This document shows, in pieces, positions 26,043 to 36,538 of a stretch of DNA of 51,736 nt (position 1 is the stretch's first letter; every line of letters begins with the position of its first letter). This DNA comes from Didymodactylos carnosus (lineage: Eukaryota > Rotifera > Eurotatoria > Philodinida > Philodinidae). The notes beneath the pieces were generated by a model that worked only from the letters and a program-made list of their open reading frames with translations, made no database searches and was not told where the DNA came from. Location of the stretch: the NCBI GenBank assembly GCA_905250885.1, contig CAJNOQ010000406.1, positions 1 to 51,736 on the forward strand. The letters run 5' to 3'. The position numbers and the translations under genes are program-made.

Positions 26043-26631
26043 CAGAGTTGTAACCGGTTGAGAATTTTCAAACTGATCTGATCCGGTTGGTTTAAAACTT
26101 TTTTAAACCGATAAAAACTGATCGGATCATTAATTTTTTTAACCGAAGAAAATCAGTGGTTTTAAAAATTTTCGTTTGTCTCAATTTGCACGAATTTTTA
26201 CGATTCTTTCAAGAAGAGAGGTCCGTTCGCCTGAAAGCTGGTTTCTAATTCGCAACTGTTTATTTGTTTCGTTCAAATTTTACATAAAAAGCTAGTGTTT
26301 TCTAACAATAATAAAAATTAAAGTTTACTCTAAAATCTAGAGCCTTGTTTTCTGGAAGTGCTTGTTAGACATGTGTATAGACGCCAAAAAAAGCATTTGA
26401 GTTGAAATGGATGAGAAGAGATATAATAACAAATAAGATCATGTGACACTGTCACGTTTAAGGGAGCAAAACAATGTAATCAGAGAAAAAAAAGAGTTGA
26501 GAAGAACAGAAAAAAATACAGCTGATATTTTGAAACGAAACTGTTTTATCGTTTTGATAAAAGCACTAAACTTCCTCTCATGAAGTTCAACTAGTGAATT
26601 AACCGACCGGACTAGACCGGGTACAACTCTG
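26043..26631. mobile_element. hAT-like non-autonomous element
   Basis: The left end begins CAGAGTTGTAACCGGT. The reverse complement of the right end begins CAGAGTTGTACCCGGT, so 15 of 16 bases match. The flanking 8-mers are AACTAAAA (26035-26042) and AACTGAAG (26632-26639), 6 of 8 identical, as expected of a decayed 8-bp target duplication. A CAGAG start and 8-bp duplications are hallmarks of the hAT superfamily. The 589-base interior has further AAACCGAT/ATCGGTT repeats and no transposase. Confidence 0.6.
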
Positions 26632-26829
26632 AACTGAAGTAGTATTGGAAACTTCTTTTAGCATCAATTATATCTTACAGCAAACTGCTGCCGTACCTCT
26701 TCTTCGTCACATTCTTCCATTCAAAATATAAAGATAATATTTTCCATTCTGATTGTTCGAGTCAACTGTTCGCTCTACATTTTTATTTTGTTGGAAAATC
26801 TATACTGATCACACTTAATTAGCCTTATT

Positions 26830-27120
26830 ATCCACGTTATGTCCTATATATATTTCTTTCGCGGTGTTGAATATTGTATTTAGAATACGCTCTCCTCTTG
26901 TCTTCCCAGCTTATACTGTTCATCGTCCTCACTACTCATCTATACGTCTTCATTACTCTAAATATGTTCGCATTTCATCTTCTGTTGATGGTTTTTCTCC
27001 GCACATTCTGCTTCTTTTGATTCAACTATTGCTGATTGGAATAATCTCCCAGAGTCAGTTATTCGTCTTTCTTCTTTAATGTCTTTCAAAACAGCTTTAC
27101 TTCAGTATCTCTTCCAGTGA
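26830..27120 (+). mobile_element. 3' remnant of a non-LTR retrotransposon (RT C-terminus)
   Basis: Around 27029-27118 the frame reads ADWNNLPESVIRLSSLMSFK and then a stop. This is the typical end of a LINE reverse-transcriptase polyprotein (WNxLPxSVxxxxSLxxFKxxL). In another frame just upstream (26884-26990) lies YTVHRPHYSSIRLHYSKYVR, the basic stretch that normally precedes it, so at least one frameshift is present. The core polymerase motifs and endonuclease are absent. The element is dead and 5'-truncated, as is usual for LINE copies. Confidence 0.6.
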
Positions 27121-28565
27121 AACGTTTGTCAGTTAAGAAATTTATATTTCTTTTTTGCCTATTTTTTAAAAAATTTTTTTACTACTTCTGGTTCTAACCA
27201 TAGTTGTCTTCTTTATTTTGTTATTTTTTATTACTCGTCTGGTGTTGTTTGGCTTGAGTCATCGTTATTACAGGTCGAGGACCTTTGATGACTCTCACTT
27301 TTCGTGAATAAACACTCGTAGTCTTAGCCTTAGTGTTGGCGAAGCTTTCAATCGTTTCCGTTATTGTGATCTGATAGCTGATGAATCATTAAGACACGTA
27401 AATAACTGTTTGATACTTTTACTCTATTCTCACCGATGAAATAAGAAAACAGATAAAACAGCCCTGAGCTCTCCAGTCTTCAAAATGAAACAAGAAGCGC
27501 AGTCTTTCGACAACTGTAAAAAGCAAACATCCATCGGCCAGGCAAAATATAGAAATGAAGCGATCAAAGAAATTTGAGCTCAAGACTTCTGACGAGACTT
27601 GACAATCGTTATGGTCAGACCTCAACATTTCAGGAAGTTCTCATTGCACCAATGTTCTAATAGCAAAGCGTACATACGCTTCGAAATTTAAAAATACGCA
27701 TGTTTTACGCTTTGCTGAGAAAAGCAGAACATACAGTGTACGCTTTGGTATCGCTGTTTACGCTTCGTTGTTTTCTAATAGAACCATTTCGATTGGAAGA
27801 AGTGCAGAGAAACAAAAAGAGCGTTGTTTCCCTTTGGCTTCAAATAACAGCACCAAAAAATGGTCGGCTCCAAACGCGATTAAAAAGCATAAATCTAACG
27901 AACGCTATTGGACAACATCTTGTTGAAGCCGTGTATCTCGGATAGATGTCCCCAGCATCATAATGAAAATGTGGGACGAAAAAATGGGAGGGTTACCCCT
28001 CCATACTTTTTAAAAAAATTTGGTCAAATTTACTCCCAATTTGTGAAAAAAATATGAACGATTTACTCCGAATTCCGGAGAAACCTGAGGGATGATTTAC
28101 TCCGATTTTGGTTTTTTCGAATACTAAAGTGCTGCTTTCTCCGAAAACTGATATTAAATGTGTTCTTTGAAGAAACTTTCTTAACCGACTTAGATGACTT
28201 ATTTCTATTTTTTTCCGCCTACCTCTGAAAAAATTACAGTGAATGTAACGTTTAGGCAAACTTAATGAGTGATGCTCATCAATTATTTATACTTCACCAT
28301 GGGCTCGGAGAATCACGGGCTTATTTTTGGAGACCTTACTCTCATTATTGAGGATCTTACTCCCATTTTTGGATTTACCGGTTAAATGTCTATAGACATG
28401 AAATAGCTGAACGCGGCAAGCGAGACTACTTCACCATAAGCTACGAAACTAAGCCGCTACTCCGAAATATAACACCGAGCACAAAAATCCTAATAAAATC
28501 AAGCTAACTATGTGTCACTCATTATATTGCCCGAAACACATCAAAAGAAACTACACCCCATCACC
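27121..28565. other. Intergenic with short inverted and direct repeats
   Basis: After the LINE tail comes AT-rich DNA. At 27654-27779 a TACGCTTTG/TACGCTTCG-rich segment sits between two TTCTAATAG 9-mers and may be a very small transposable element. At 27990-28380 the word GATTTACTCC or CTTACTCCCA recurs at least five times. Frames at 27419-27628 (-), 27700-27945 (+) and 27993-28259 (-) have no recognisable domain. Confidence 0.4.
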
Positions 28566-30821
28566 AGACTATTCGTCTACTTTCCCGATGTTCCATGGCA
28601 CCATATGACATTTTACATTCATCACAACAACGCTCTTCGGACAACGATGAGGTACCCAAGAACTGAATAAATGATGATGCAGCTAGTAAAGAATGTCAAA
28701 GATTATACTATTCATCTCTGTCCGAGGTGTACCATGGCACCAGGTTTCATTTTTGAGCCGTCACAGCAACGCTGATTTGACGACAACGAGGTCATCTACA
28801 ACTGAATCAATGATGCTGTAGCTAGTGAAGAATGCAGAGAACGAAACTATTCATCGGTCTCCTAGATGTAGTATGGCACCAGATGACATTTTACTTTCGT
28901 CACAGCAATGTGGATCTGATGACGACGAGGTCCACAAGAACTGAATCAGTCATGATGCAGCTAGTGAAAAATACTAACGAGCAGACCATTCATCTGTCTC
29001 CTAGATGATCCATGGCACCACATGCCACTTAACTTTCGCCCAAGCAATGCTAATCGGACGACGACAAGCTGACCAACAACTGAACAATTCATGAGACAGC
29101 TAGTGAAGAATGTCAAAGATCATGACGAAACTATTCATCTATCTTCTAGATGTTCCATGACACCATACGACATTTCACTTTCATCTCAGCAAGGTGCATC
29201 TGCCGGCGCCGAGGTCATCAGAAACTGAATCAATGATGGTACAGCTAGTGAAGAATGCCAACTAGTAGACTATTCATCTGTCTCCTAGATCTTCCATCGC
29301 ACTAGATGGCATTTCACCTACATCATAGCAATACTCATCTGACGATGACGAGGTCACGAATAACCAGATCATTGCTGATGCAGCTAGTGAAGAATGTCAA
29401 AGATCATGAAACTATTCACCGATCTTCAAGATGTTCTATGACGCCATACAACATTTCACTTTCGTCACAGCAACGATGATCTGACGCCGACGAGGTCTCC
29501 AACAACTGTATCAATCATGATGAAGCTAGTGGAGAATGCCAACCAGCGAACTATTCATCTATCTTCCAGATGTTCCATCTCACCATATGACATTTTACTT
29601 TTGTCACAGCAGCGCTAATCTAACGACGACTAGGTCACCAACAACTGAATCAATGATGTTGCAGCTAGTGGGGAATGTCAAAGATTATACTATTCATCTA
29701 TGTTCTGGTGTGCCATGGCACCAGCTTTCATTTTAGTGCCGTCACGGTTTCACTGATCTGACGACGCTGAGGTGATCTACGACTGAATCAATGATGCTGT
29801 AGCTAGTGAAGAATGCAGAGAATGAACAGGCTAGCCATCTGTCTTCTAGCTGTTCCATGGCACCAGGTGATATGTCACTTTGGTCGCACCATCGATGATT
29901 TGACTACGACGAGTTCATCAATAACTGAATCAATGATGATGCGGCTACTGAAGAATGCAAATCATGAAACTATTCATCTAACTCTGAGATGTTTCATTGC
30001 ACCGTATGACAGTTCACTTTCGCCACAACACTGCTCATCGGACAACGACGAGATCACGAACAACTGAATCAGTCATGATGGAGCTAGTGAGGACTCCAGA
30101 TAACGAGACTATTCATCTAACTTCTAGATGTTCTACGACACCATACGGCACTTTACTCTCGTCACAGCAACGATAATTTGACTCCGCCGAGGTCACCAAC
30201 ACCTGAATCAATGAGCTTGCAGCTAGCGAAGAATGTCAAATAGTATATTATTAATCTATTTTCAAGATGTTCCATGGCACCATATGACATTTCACTTTTG
30301 TCGCACAGCGTTGATCTGAGGTCGACGAGGTCTCCAACAACTGTGTCAGTGATGATGCAGCTAGTGATGAATGCCAACCAGCAGACTATTCATCTATCTC
30401 AGAGATGTTCCATGACATCAGATGACATTTTACTTCATCGCAGCAACACTCTTCTGACAACGACGAGGTCACCAAGAACTCAATCAGTGATGTTGCAACT
30501 AGTGAAGAATGGCAAAGATTATACTATTCATCTATGTCCTGGGTGTGCCATGGCACCTGCTTTCATTTTAGTGCCGTCACGGTATCGCTGAGCTGACGAC
30601 GCTGAGGTGATCTACGACTGAATTATTGATGATGCAGCTAGTGAAGAATGCAGAGAATGATCAACATCATGACCAAGAGGATGAAACTATTCACCTGTCT
30701 CCTAGATGTTCCATGGTACTAGGTGATATGTCACTTTGATCGCAGCATCGATAATTTGACTACGACGAGGTCACCAAGAACTGAATCAATGCTGATGCAG
30801 CCACTGAAGAATGCAAATCAT
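28566..30821. repeat. Tandem satellite array, ~139-bp period, about 16 copies
   Basis: Successive copies of the AGCTAGTGAAGAATG landmark start at 28681, 28820, 28959, 29098, 29243, 29382, 29524, 29663, 29801, 29943, 30082, 30221, 30359, 30497, 30636 and 30799. The spacing is mostly 138-142, with one of 145 and one of 163. Each unit also carries CTATTCATCTGTCTCCTAGA, TGTTCCATGGCACCA, a run like TTTCACTTTCGTCACAGCAA, and CTGACGACGACGAGGTCACC. The copies are clearly diverged, so the array is old. The period is not a multiple of three and stops interrupt all frames, so it does not encode a repeat protein. Its right end overlaps the 3' end of the ART gene. Confidence 0.92.
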
Positions 30822-31800
30822 TCATTAGTTTTAGATAAATGTAGGTTTTGGTTGGATTTTTCTTGACATCGACAGTTACAAATGCTGTTGCAGGAGGAAG
30901 TAGGACCTCTTCTTCATCGTAATTAGAAAGCGGCGATACGTCTAAGGCGCCTTTGTTGGTCGCATCGATAATGAATAAGGTATTGCCGAATTTTTGCGCT
31001 TTTTCACGGTTTTTGCTAGTTGAGGTAAAGCTATCCCAGCATCTTGTCTGTCCAATCGCTTCCTCATACGGTTTAAGCATCTTCTGATCGATGTTTACTC
31101 CTCGATAAAGTTCCGCTGCATAGTTCGTAGCTGTGTGTTGCCAACTTCTGAATAAAATGTAGCAAAATGGACCGAGAGTGTTTACTTTGGTCTTGTCGTT
31201 TTCTCGCAGTGCTTTATTCATTAGTTTGTATAAAAAGCATTCCATTGTGTAGAGCTGAATGCAACAGTTGTAAATGTCGTTTCTGTGGTTGTTTTCCACG
31301 GCTGTTAGTTGGCGAGCTATATATTGTGATTCACAATGTTGACCTAGTTGCGTTCCTTCGATAATTATTCCATCCGCTGCCTGTTTCACTATTTCAGCAT
31401 CGGAAAGTTTCTTGCCTTCCTTCCACTGTGAAAGAAAAGTATAAGCGTCTTTGCCCCAGTCATTATTGAACGTTTTACTCAATGCTGGTGGAAGAAAGAA
31501 TCTTTCTTCTCTTAAACCTTGGTTTTCATTTCTAGTAGTTTGAATTCGTTTTATTTGCCATTGCTTATTTGAATCCGATTTACTGATTTGAATGGAATCG
31601 TTTAAGTTAATCGAATAATTATCCAGATCAACTAGTTTTGTTTTATTTTTTCCAATAAATGCTTCTTCAATAATTGCCGATTCGATATCAGAATATTTTA
31701 TCCATTCTTCTTTTCCATTTGTTGACCATGGATCAGAGTTCGATTTCCAATACCATTGAGCTTGTAGTTGATCAGCTGCTTTTATCGCTTGACTTGTCAT
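30760..31800 (-). CDS. WWE-domain arginine-type mono-ADP-ribosyltransferase
   Basis: Single exon, 346 residues, ATG at 31800. Residues about 14-87 form a WWE domain (AQWYWKS, EEWIKYS, KQWQIKRI), which in other proteins binds ADP-ribose-type ligands. Residues about 110-320 are an ARTC-like catalytic fold with the R-S-E signature: R233 in AELYRGVN, S-T-S at 260-262 in SFTSTSKN, and the ExE glutamates E296 and E298 in NYDEEEVLLPP. Such enzymes move ADP-ribose from NAD to arginine on target proteins. No signal peptide or membrane anchor is seen, so it is probably intracellular. WWE-ART genes are greatly expanded in bdelloid rotifers. Residues 328-346 lie inside the 139-bp array, so the natural C-terminus seems to have been replaced by satellite sequence. 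All catalytic residues are present; expression is unknown. Confidence 0.9.
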   Translation of the reverse strand: MTSQAIKAADQLQAQWYWKSNSDPWSTNGKEEWIKYSDIESAIIEEAFIGKNKTKLVDLDNYSINLNDSIQISKSDSNKQWQIKRIQTTRNENQGLREERFFLPPALSKTFNNDWGKDAYTFLSQWKEGKKLSDAEIVKQAADGIIIEGTQLGQHCESQYIARQLTAVENNHRNDIYNCCIQLYTMECFLYKLMNKALRENDKTKVNTLGPFCYILFRSWQHTATNYAAELYRGVNIDQKMLKPYEEAIGQTRCWDSFTSTSKNREKAQKFGNTLFIIDATNKGALDVSPLSNYDEEEVLLPPATAFVTVDVKKNPTKTYIYLKLMNDLHSSVAASALIQFLVTSS

Positions 31801-33582
31801 TGATTAGACTGCTTGGAACTGATGAGTTCTGGAAACGTCCGTGGATCTAGAAAAGGCACTGAAAAAATACGTCCTAGGCAGCAAGTAGAGGTATCTAATG
31901 GCTATTTTAGTTTCATGATTAACGTTCACATTTTAGCTTTTAATCTTCTTGTTTGGTGGCACCTGAGTCTGTGTGAGGGAGATCCTTTCATTCATGAAGA
32001 AACAGGACAAGTTGATATGTAATCATGTAACTCGAACTGTATCAACAATGTTGGCATATTCATATGACATGAAAAAGTATTAATTGCAATCAAATGTGTA
32101 GTTTTACTTTCTAACATTAGCTAGTTTCTCACGTTCTAATTCAAAACTCACAGTGACACAAACATTTAGAGAATTGAGTCATGGTAAATGGGGTTAGACA
32201 ATACCGACTAGCCTTTATATGAGAAAAACGTCTTGATGCTGTTTGGAATTGAACCGTGAAATATCTTTTACTCCCTGTAATCGAACGAATATTTTATCGT
32301 TCTAAGCATATATTAATCAGGCACTTTAACTCACTCTGTTTCTTATTCTGATGAAAGTGCAACCACAGCAAAAATGGCATCTTTCCTTATCGTTGAATAG
32401 CTTTGCAAATAGAATTCCTTTATTGTTCTACATAAATGGAGCATAGACAATATTGACTTTCTATTTTGTTATTTTGTTTTTCAATTCATGTCTGCTCGAA
32501 GAGAGTTCCAACAGAGAAGAGACTGATAATATTTCATTTCCATGGATACTTGTACTTGTACTTCAGAACAATACTGGTACTTTGTGCCTGTACAGGAATC
32601 CAGTAAGGGGTTGGCCAAAGCTTTTTTTTGGCCAAAGAAGAAAAACAAAAAATGTTCTTCTGTAGTATTTTGTATTTTTTTTTTTAATTAAGTGAATCAC
32701 ATATTATGGGAATGTATTCTCGTATAAATGCGCCTGAATATGTATGAATCAAATTAATTATAGTTTTTTTAAAGAATCGCACAAGTCTCAAACGGTCGAA
32801 TCAGCCACTTTCGAACGTCCTACTTATGAACTGAAACATCTGCAAAGACTCAAAATAGTTCATTCATTAATTCAGATACACCACTTTGCACACGCGGTTC
32901 TATAGTTTTTGGGATAATCGTTACAGAAGATGACACATTTTTCCCGTAGAACGAAAACATGCAGTTTATTACTAGAATGCGGTTTTGCTTCGCACTACAT
33001 TAAAAAGTTGTCTAAATTATTGCAAGCATAATAAATATGGGATGCTCTCTTAGTTTTCTTCATAAATCTTCACTTTTGAAACTTAAAATCGATCTTCTGT
33101 ATTGTTTTAACATGAAGCAGTACAGTGCAAATATCTCACATCTAAAATCTTTCTATCATACATTTTTCTCAATAATCGCGTACCTAATGTGTATATGCAT
33201 TAGGGAATAGCTCAGTTGTTTAGACTTAGGTAATATAACGCTTATTCTAGAAAACCATACATAAAACAGCAGTTTTTTGATAAATATTTCGAAGTTTAGC
33301 ATATACAGCTACCTCCCCAAAAGAACAACGAGCATCGGAGAGACACGATATTCTTCCCTGCTCAGCCACCTTCAAACATTTGTGCTCTTTCGAAGAGCTT
33401 TAAAAAATACTTCATATTTTCGTTCGTAGAAATTTTTTATACTGTTACGACAGTATATAATTGTAAAATAAATATAAAATAAATGTAAAATAAATAGTAA
33501 AAAATTTGAATGCACTAGTTAACAACAAACAAACACGTTCAATACAACGACTATTACTCTATATGTACCGAGACCGTAAATG
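31801..33582. other. Intergenic upstream of the ART gene, no gene seen
   Basis: AT-rich, with no supported gene. At 32610-32637 two TTGGCCAAAG words flank a T run. At 33207-33225 GGAATAGCTCAGTTGT resembles a tRNA A box but lacks the rest of a tRNA. The ART promoter should lie immediately upstream of 31800; no distinctive site is visible. Confidence 0.4.
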
Positions 33583-34470
33583 CTAGAAAACTATATATAA
33601 CTGTGATCGTAATTCTTCTTCATCTTCCATTTTACATTCGCTAACATCAACATCATCAAATTTATACCAATGTGAACTGCCAGAGCTTTTCTCATCTCTA
33701 AAAGTAAAGTAAAGTATACCAGCCAAATGACGACTGCAGATACGATGATTAAGAGAATAGAGGAGTACACACTTATTCAAAACAAACGAATGCTAATGTC
33801 CACCGTTGGCTTGTCCACTATGTAAAATAATACCGACAAGTTTAAATTTGTTCCGTCAGCATCTGCCCAGATCAAACATTCATGATCGTATACTATAGTA
33901 TTTCGTCGTATTTTGACGTAAACTCGACCAGCGTATTACGTCCATCGTAAACGACGTCGTTTACGTTGAAATACGACGAGATACGAAGGTCGTAACGGGT
34001 GACATAATATGTTGACCGGGTTTATGTCAAAATACGACGAAATACTATAATATACGTCAAATTACGTAGTCGTAATAATTTGACGTATAAATTTGACGTA
34101 TACCACCGTATACGACGGTCGTAATCATGGACCTGGGTGCCTTTGTTTCGTCACCTCCAGAACTATCTTCTGAAACCACTGCACCTGTAATGTCATAACG
34201 AGAAGCACTGTGGAATTTGAAGTCTCGTTTCTATATGTATTTACTGTATAGAAAATTTTTAATCTTCTGCTTTTGCTAAACCTTGAACTATATACGATTC
34301 CATATTCAATTCGCATGAAAATTCAAAATATCATTGAATTTAATTGGCATATCACGATCCCAATCATAACCAAAGCGTTGTTCAATTGAATAGCGAGTAC
34401 TGGTGGTTTCTTAAAACATCTTCGTTTTACTGTATCGACGCATATGTTCACAATAGTTAGCAATGAAATT
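33583..34470 (-). pseudogene. USP9X-like deubiquitinase pseudogene (C-terminal half of USP domain)
   Basis: Reading down the minus strand: at 34391-34442 VDTVKRRCFKKPPVLAIQL, then after a shift RFGYDWDRDMPIKFND, then after another shift YFEFSCELNMES and QGLAKAED (to about 34250). RYDITGAVV lies near 34185-34210, and SGSSHWYKFDDVDVSECKME at about 33615-33690. These follow USP9X/Fat facets in order (VDTVKR, PPVLxIQLKRF, DYDWER, IKFNDYFEFPRELDME, WYKFDDGDVTECKM). The catalytic His region is not intact; the coding text is interrupted by the element at 33859-34144 where it is expected. The Cys box is missing. At least two frameshifts make it non-functional. The intact enzyme removes ubiquitin from many substrates. 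Confidence 0.78.
33859..34144. mobile_element. Palindromic TACGAC-rich foldback element, copy 1
   Basis: The segment is packed with TACGACGAAATACG/CGTCGTATTTTGACG words in both orientations and would fold on itself. Its right end reads GTCGTAATCATGGACCTGGG then TGCCTTT. The reverse complement of that end matches the start of copy 2 at 34703, and more loosely its own left end near 33863 (GCCCAGATC...CATGATCGTA). It sits inside the USP9X-like pseudogene. The interior has no coding capacity. The exact left boundary is uncertain by about 10 bases. Confidence 0.6.
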
Positions 34471-34702
34471 TTCATGAAAATATGTCTATATTCTTTTGAT
34501 TGTGTATATATTAATGATTGTGACTATTTGCATCGGACATCCAAACTGGAATGTTATTTACTTCTTCATATTCTTCATCTCTATAATCAGTTTCCATTCC
34601 ATTTTCTCTACATTTTGTTTCGGTTGTTCTTATCTTTTAATTCGAGCTTTTTCTAATTTTGAGAGTTCAATAATATGCAATCGAAACCTCTCCCACGTCA
34701 TA

Positions 34703-34916
34703 AAAGGAACCCAGGACGATGATTACGACGATCGTAAACGGTCGTAATATGTCAAATTACGACATCGTATTTTGACGTTTACGATAGTATTTCGTCATAA
34801 TCTAGCGTTTTTCGTGGAGAAGTATTATGATGATCGTAACACTGTCATCGTATTTTGTCGTATTTCATCATAAACCACAGTTTACGACAGTCGTAATCCT
34901 TCTCCACGGTTCCTTT
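34703..34916. mobile_element. Palindromic TACGAC-rich foldback element, copy 2
   Basis: It starts AAAGGAACCCAGGACGATGA and ends with TCTCCACGGTTCCTTT; the arms pair at roughly 20 of 27 bases. The interior again consists of TACGAC/GTCGTA words (AATTACGACATCGTATTTTG). A further stretch of the same words continues to about 34950, so a second, truncated unit may abut it. Its end matches that of copy 1 in the opposite orientation, so the two belong to one family. Confidence 0.6.
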
Positions 34917-34954
34917 CGTCGTATTTTGACGTAAACTGTAGTTTACCGCCGTGT

Positions 34955-35375
34955 AGCTTCGACCTGAGAATATCTTTTTCGGAAAATTCGACATCGTGAG
35001 GTTTTGCGAATTCTATAAGTGATGAATTTTTTGGTTCATTATCCAAATAATCAATTAATTGTTCTTCCAATGCACTCTACTATGACGTTCTTGTATTTCT
35101 ATGAGATAATCTATAAACTGGACATGCGGAAACCCATATATTTGGCAAAATTCACAAATAAGAAAGGAATCATAATTTAACACATTAAACGGTATTGCGT
35201 AATGTGCCTGCATTGCCGATAAAGTTTTAACGTCATACAAATTCGGTATGAAAATAGGGATGGTTTTTAGAAAATTGTTAAAAATAATTTTAACACTTGT
35301 AAACAGATCATGTAAAAAGAGAAGATGGAAGATCATGGAAGAGCAATAATATAGGAGACCACCAAAAAGAACCAC
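34955..35375 (-). pseudogene. Unrecognised coding remnant cut by the foldback element
   Basis: Minus-strand text reads LYDVKTLSAMQAHYAIPFNV, then CEFCQIYGFPHVQFIDYLIE. After a one-base-type shift near 35075 it continues EEQLIDYLDNEPKNSSLIEF and KPHDVEFSEKDILRSKL. It then runs into the TACGAC-rich foldback sequence. The composition is coding-like and helical, but I do not recognise the family. It lies upstream of, and in the same direction as, the USP9X-like remnant, but I could not match it to USP9X. The frameshift and abrupt end indicate a broken gene. Confidence 0.45.
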
Positions 35376-36538
35376 AACTCATCACGGGCGAATATAGAAA
35401 ATTTAAACGTTTTTAGTGTATACGGTGGAAAACTTTCTAGTCTGCCGTGGGTACTGAACCTTTTCATGACATACCCATATTTTCGATTGCGCTAAACTTG
35501 CACACTTCTAGATAAAAGCTTGACAGAAATACATGCAGGCCATACATCTATATTTCGACACTTCAAGCGCTGTGTATTCATTTGTCTAGATATCGTTTTA
35601 AGCTGTTTTCACTGAACATCATCACCGTGAACAGTTGTTTTAAATTTTTTCTGTTCTTTTCATGCATGTGCTGTGAAAGTTTCAACAATAAACTCAAACA
35701 TCGATCAAGCACTTGATACAAACAATACAAAATTGTTATCACTGTCTGATTAATTGGACTCATTATCAATTGCATGTACATAAAAAGCTAACAGATGAAT
35801 TGTGGGTCTTCTCAGTTTCCTATTGTAGCAACTAAAATCGTAAGTATTTTCATTGCTTCGTAGCAATAAAGCCAAAGTTTTGGGATTAAATAGGTTCACT
35901 AGGCCCAGTAGCTAAAAGAGCCTGAGTGCAATGGTAATCGTACGAATCCGATAATTCAATCATTCTGCATCAGAAAAGAAAAGGTTTCTTTTTGTTTTAA
36001 AAGAAATTAATCTATAGAACCGGATTTATCCCTGGATAGGTGTCACTAATCGTCTTGAATCCATTAACCCTATCGCTTACGGCACTAATATTCTACATTG
36101 TCTTCACTGCACGTAAGACAATCAAAAGTGATTTTCTAATTCTACTTCTATTTTTATTACTGAAGCTGTAATTGGAATGAGGTCCGTTGTCTCGGATAAT
36201 GGCGTCGTCTTTGGCATAACTTTTGGAGATGAATTTTGTTTCTTAACGTGGGTTTCTCACTCGATAGTATGCTGAAGTCTATTGTCTAACTTTAACAAGT
36301 TAAATACCAAACAGATACTTGGCTAGAGACACCAGAAATGTCTCAGTCTATGGGTTAATTTGTTCTCCAACAATGTTGCTTTGTTCAAATGTTTTAATTA
36401 GAATGTTTATTTGCTAATTCCATCATTTAAAGAAAACCACAACAAGAAGCGAAAACTAGAGAGAAAATTCATTACTCCAGCTCAATGTTGTCTAATCGCA
36501 TGTTCGTCGTGTCATTGTAGAATATAAGAGATCCACTG
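35376..36538. other. Intergenic and PHF10 upstream region
   Basis: No supported gene. A minus-strand frame at 35578-35781 (MQLIMSPINQTVITILYCLY) looks coding-like and faintly like part of a RhoGAP fold, but it is too short to call. The last few hundred bases before 36539 should hold the promoter and 5' UTR of PHF10; no clear core-promoter motif stands out. Confidence 0.4.

Noticed and set aside
28566..30591. Open frames of 66-105 codons inside the tandem array
   Set aside because: They recur because the DNA repeats; the 139-base period shifts the frame in each unit and stops are frequent, so no repeat protein is encoded.
33207..33270. tRNA-like start GGAATAGCTCAGTTGT
   Set aside because: It resembles an A box, but no B box (GGTTCGAATCC type), acceptor-stem pairing or anticodon arm follows.
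35578..35781. RhoGAP-like fragment
   Set aside because: Only a faint resemblance over a short hydrophobic stretch, without the arginine-finger motif; too weak to annotate.
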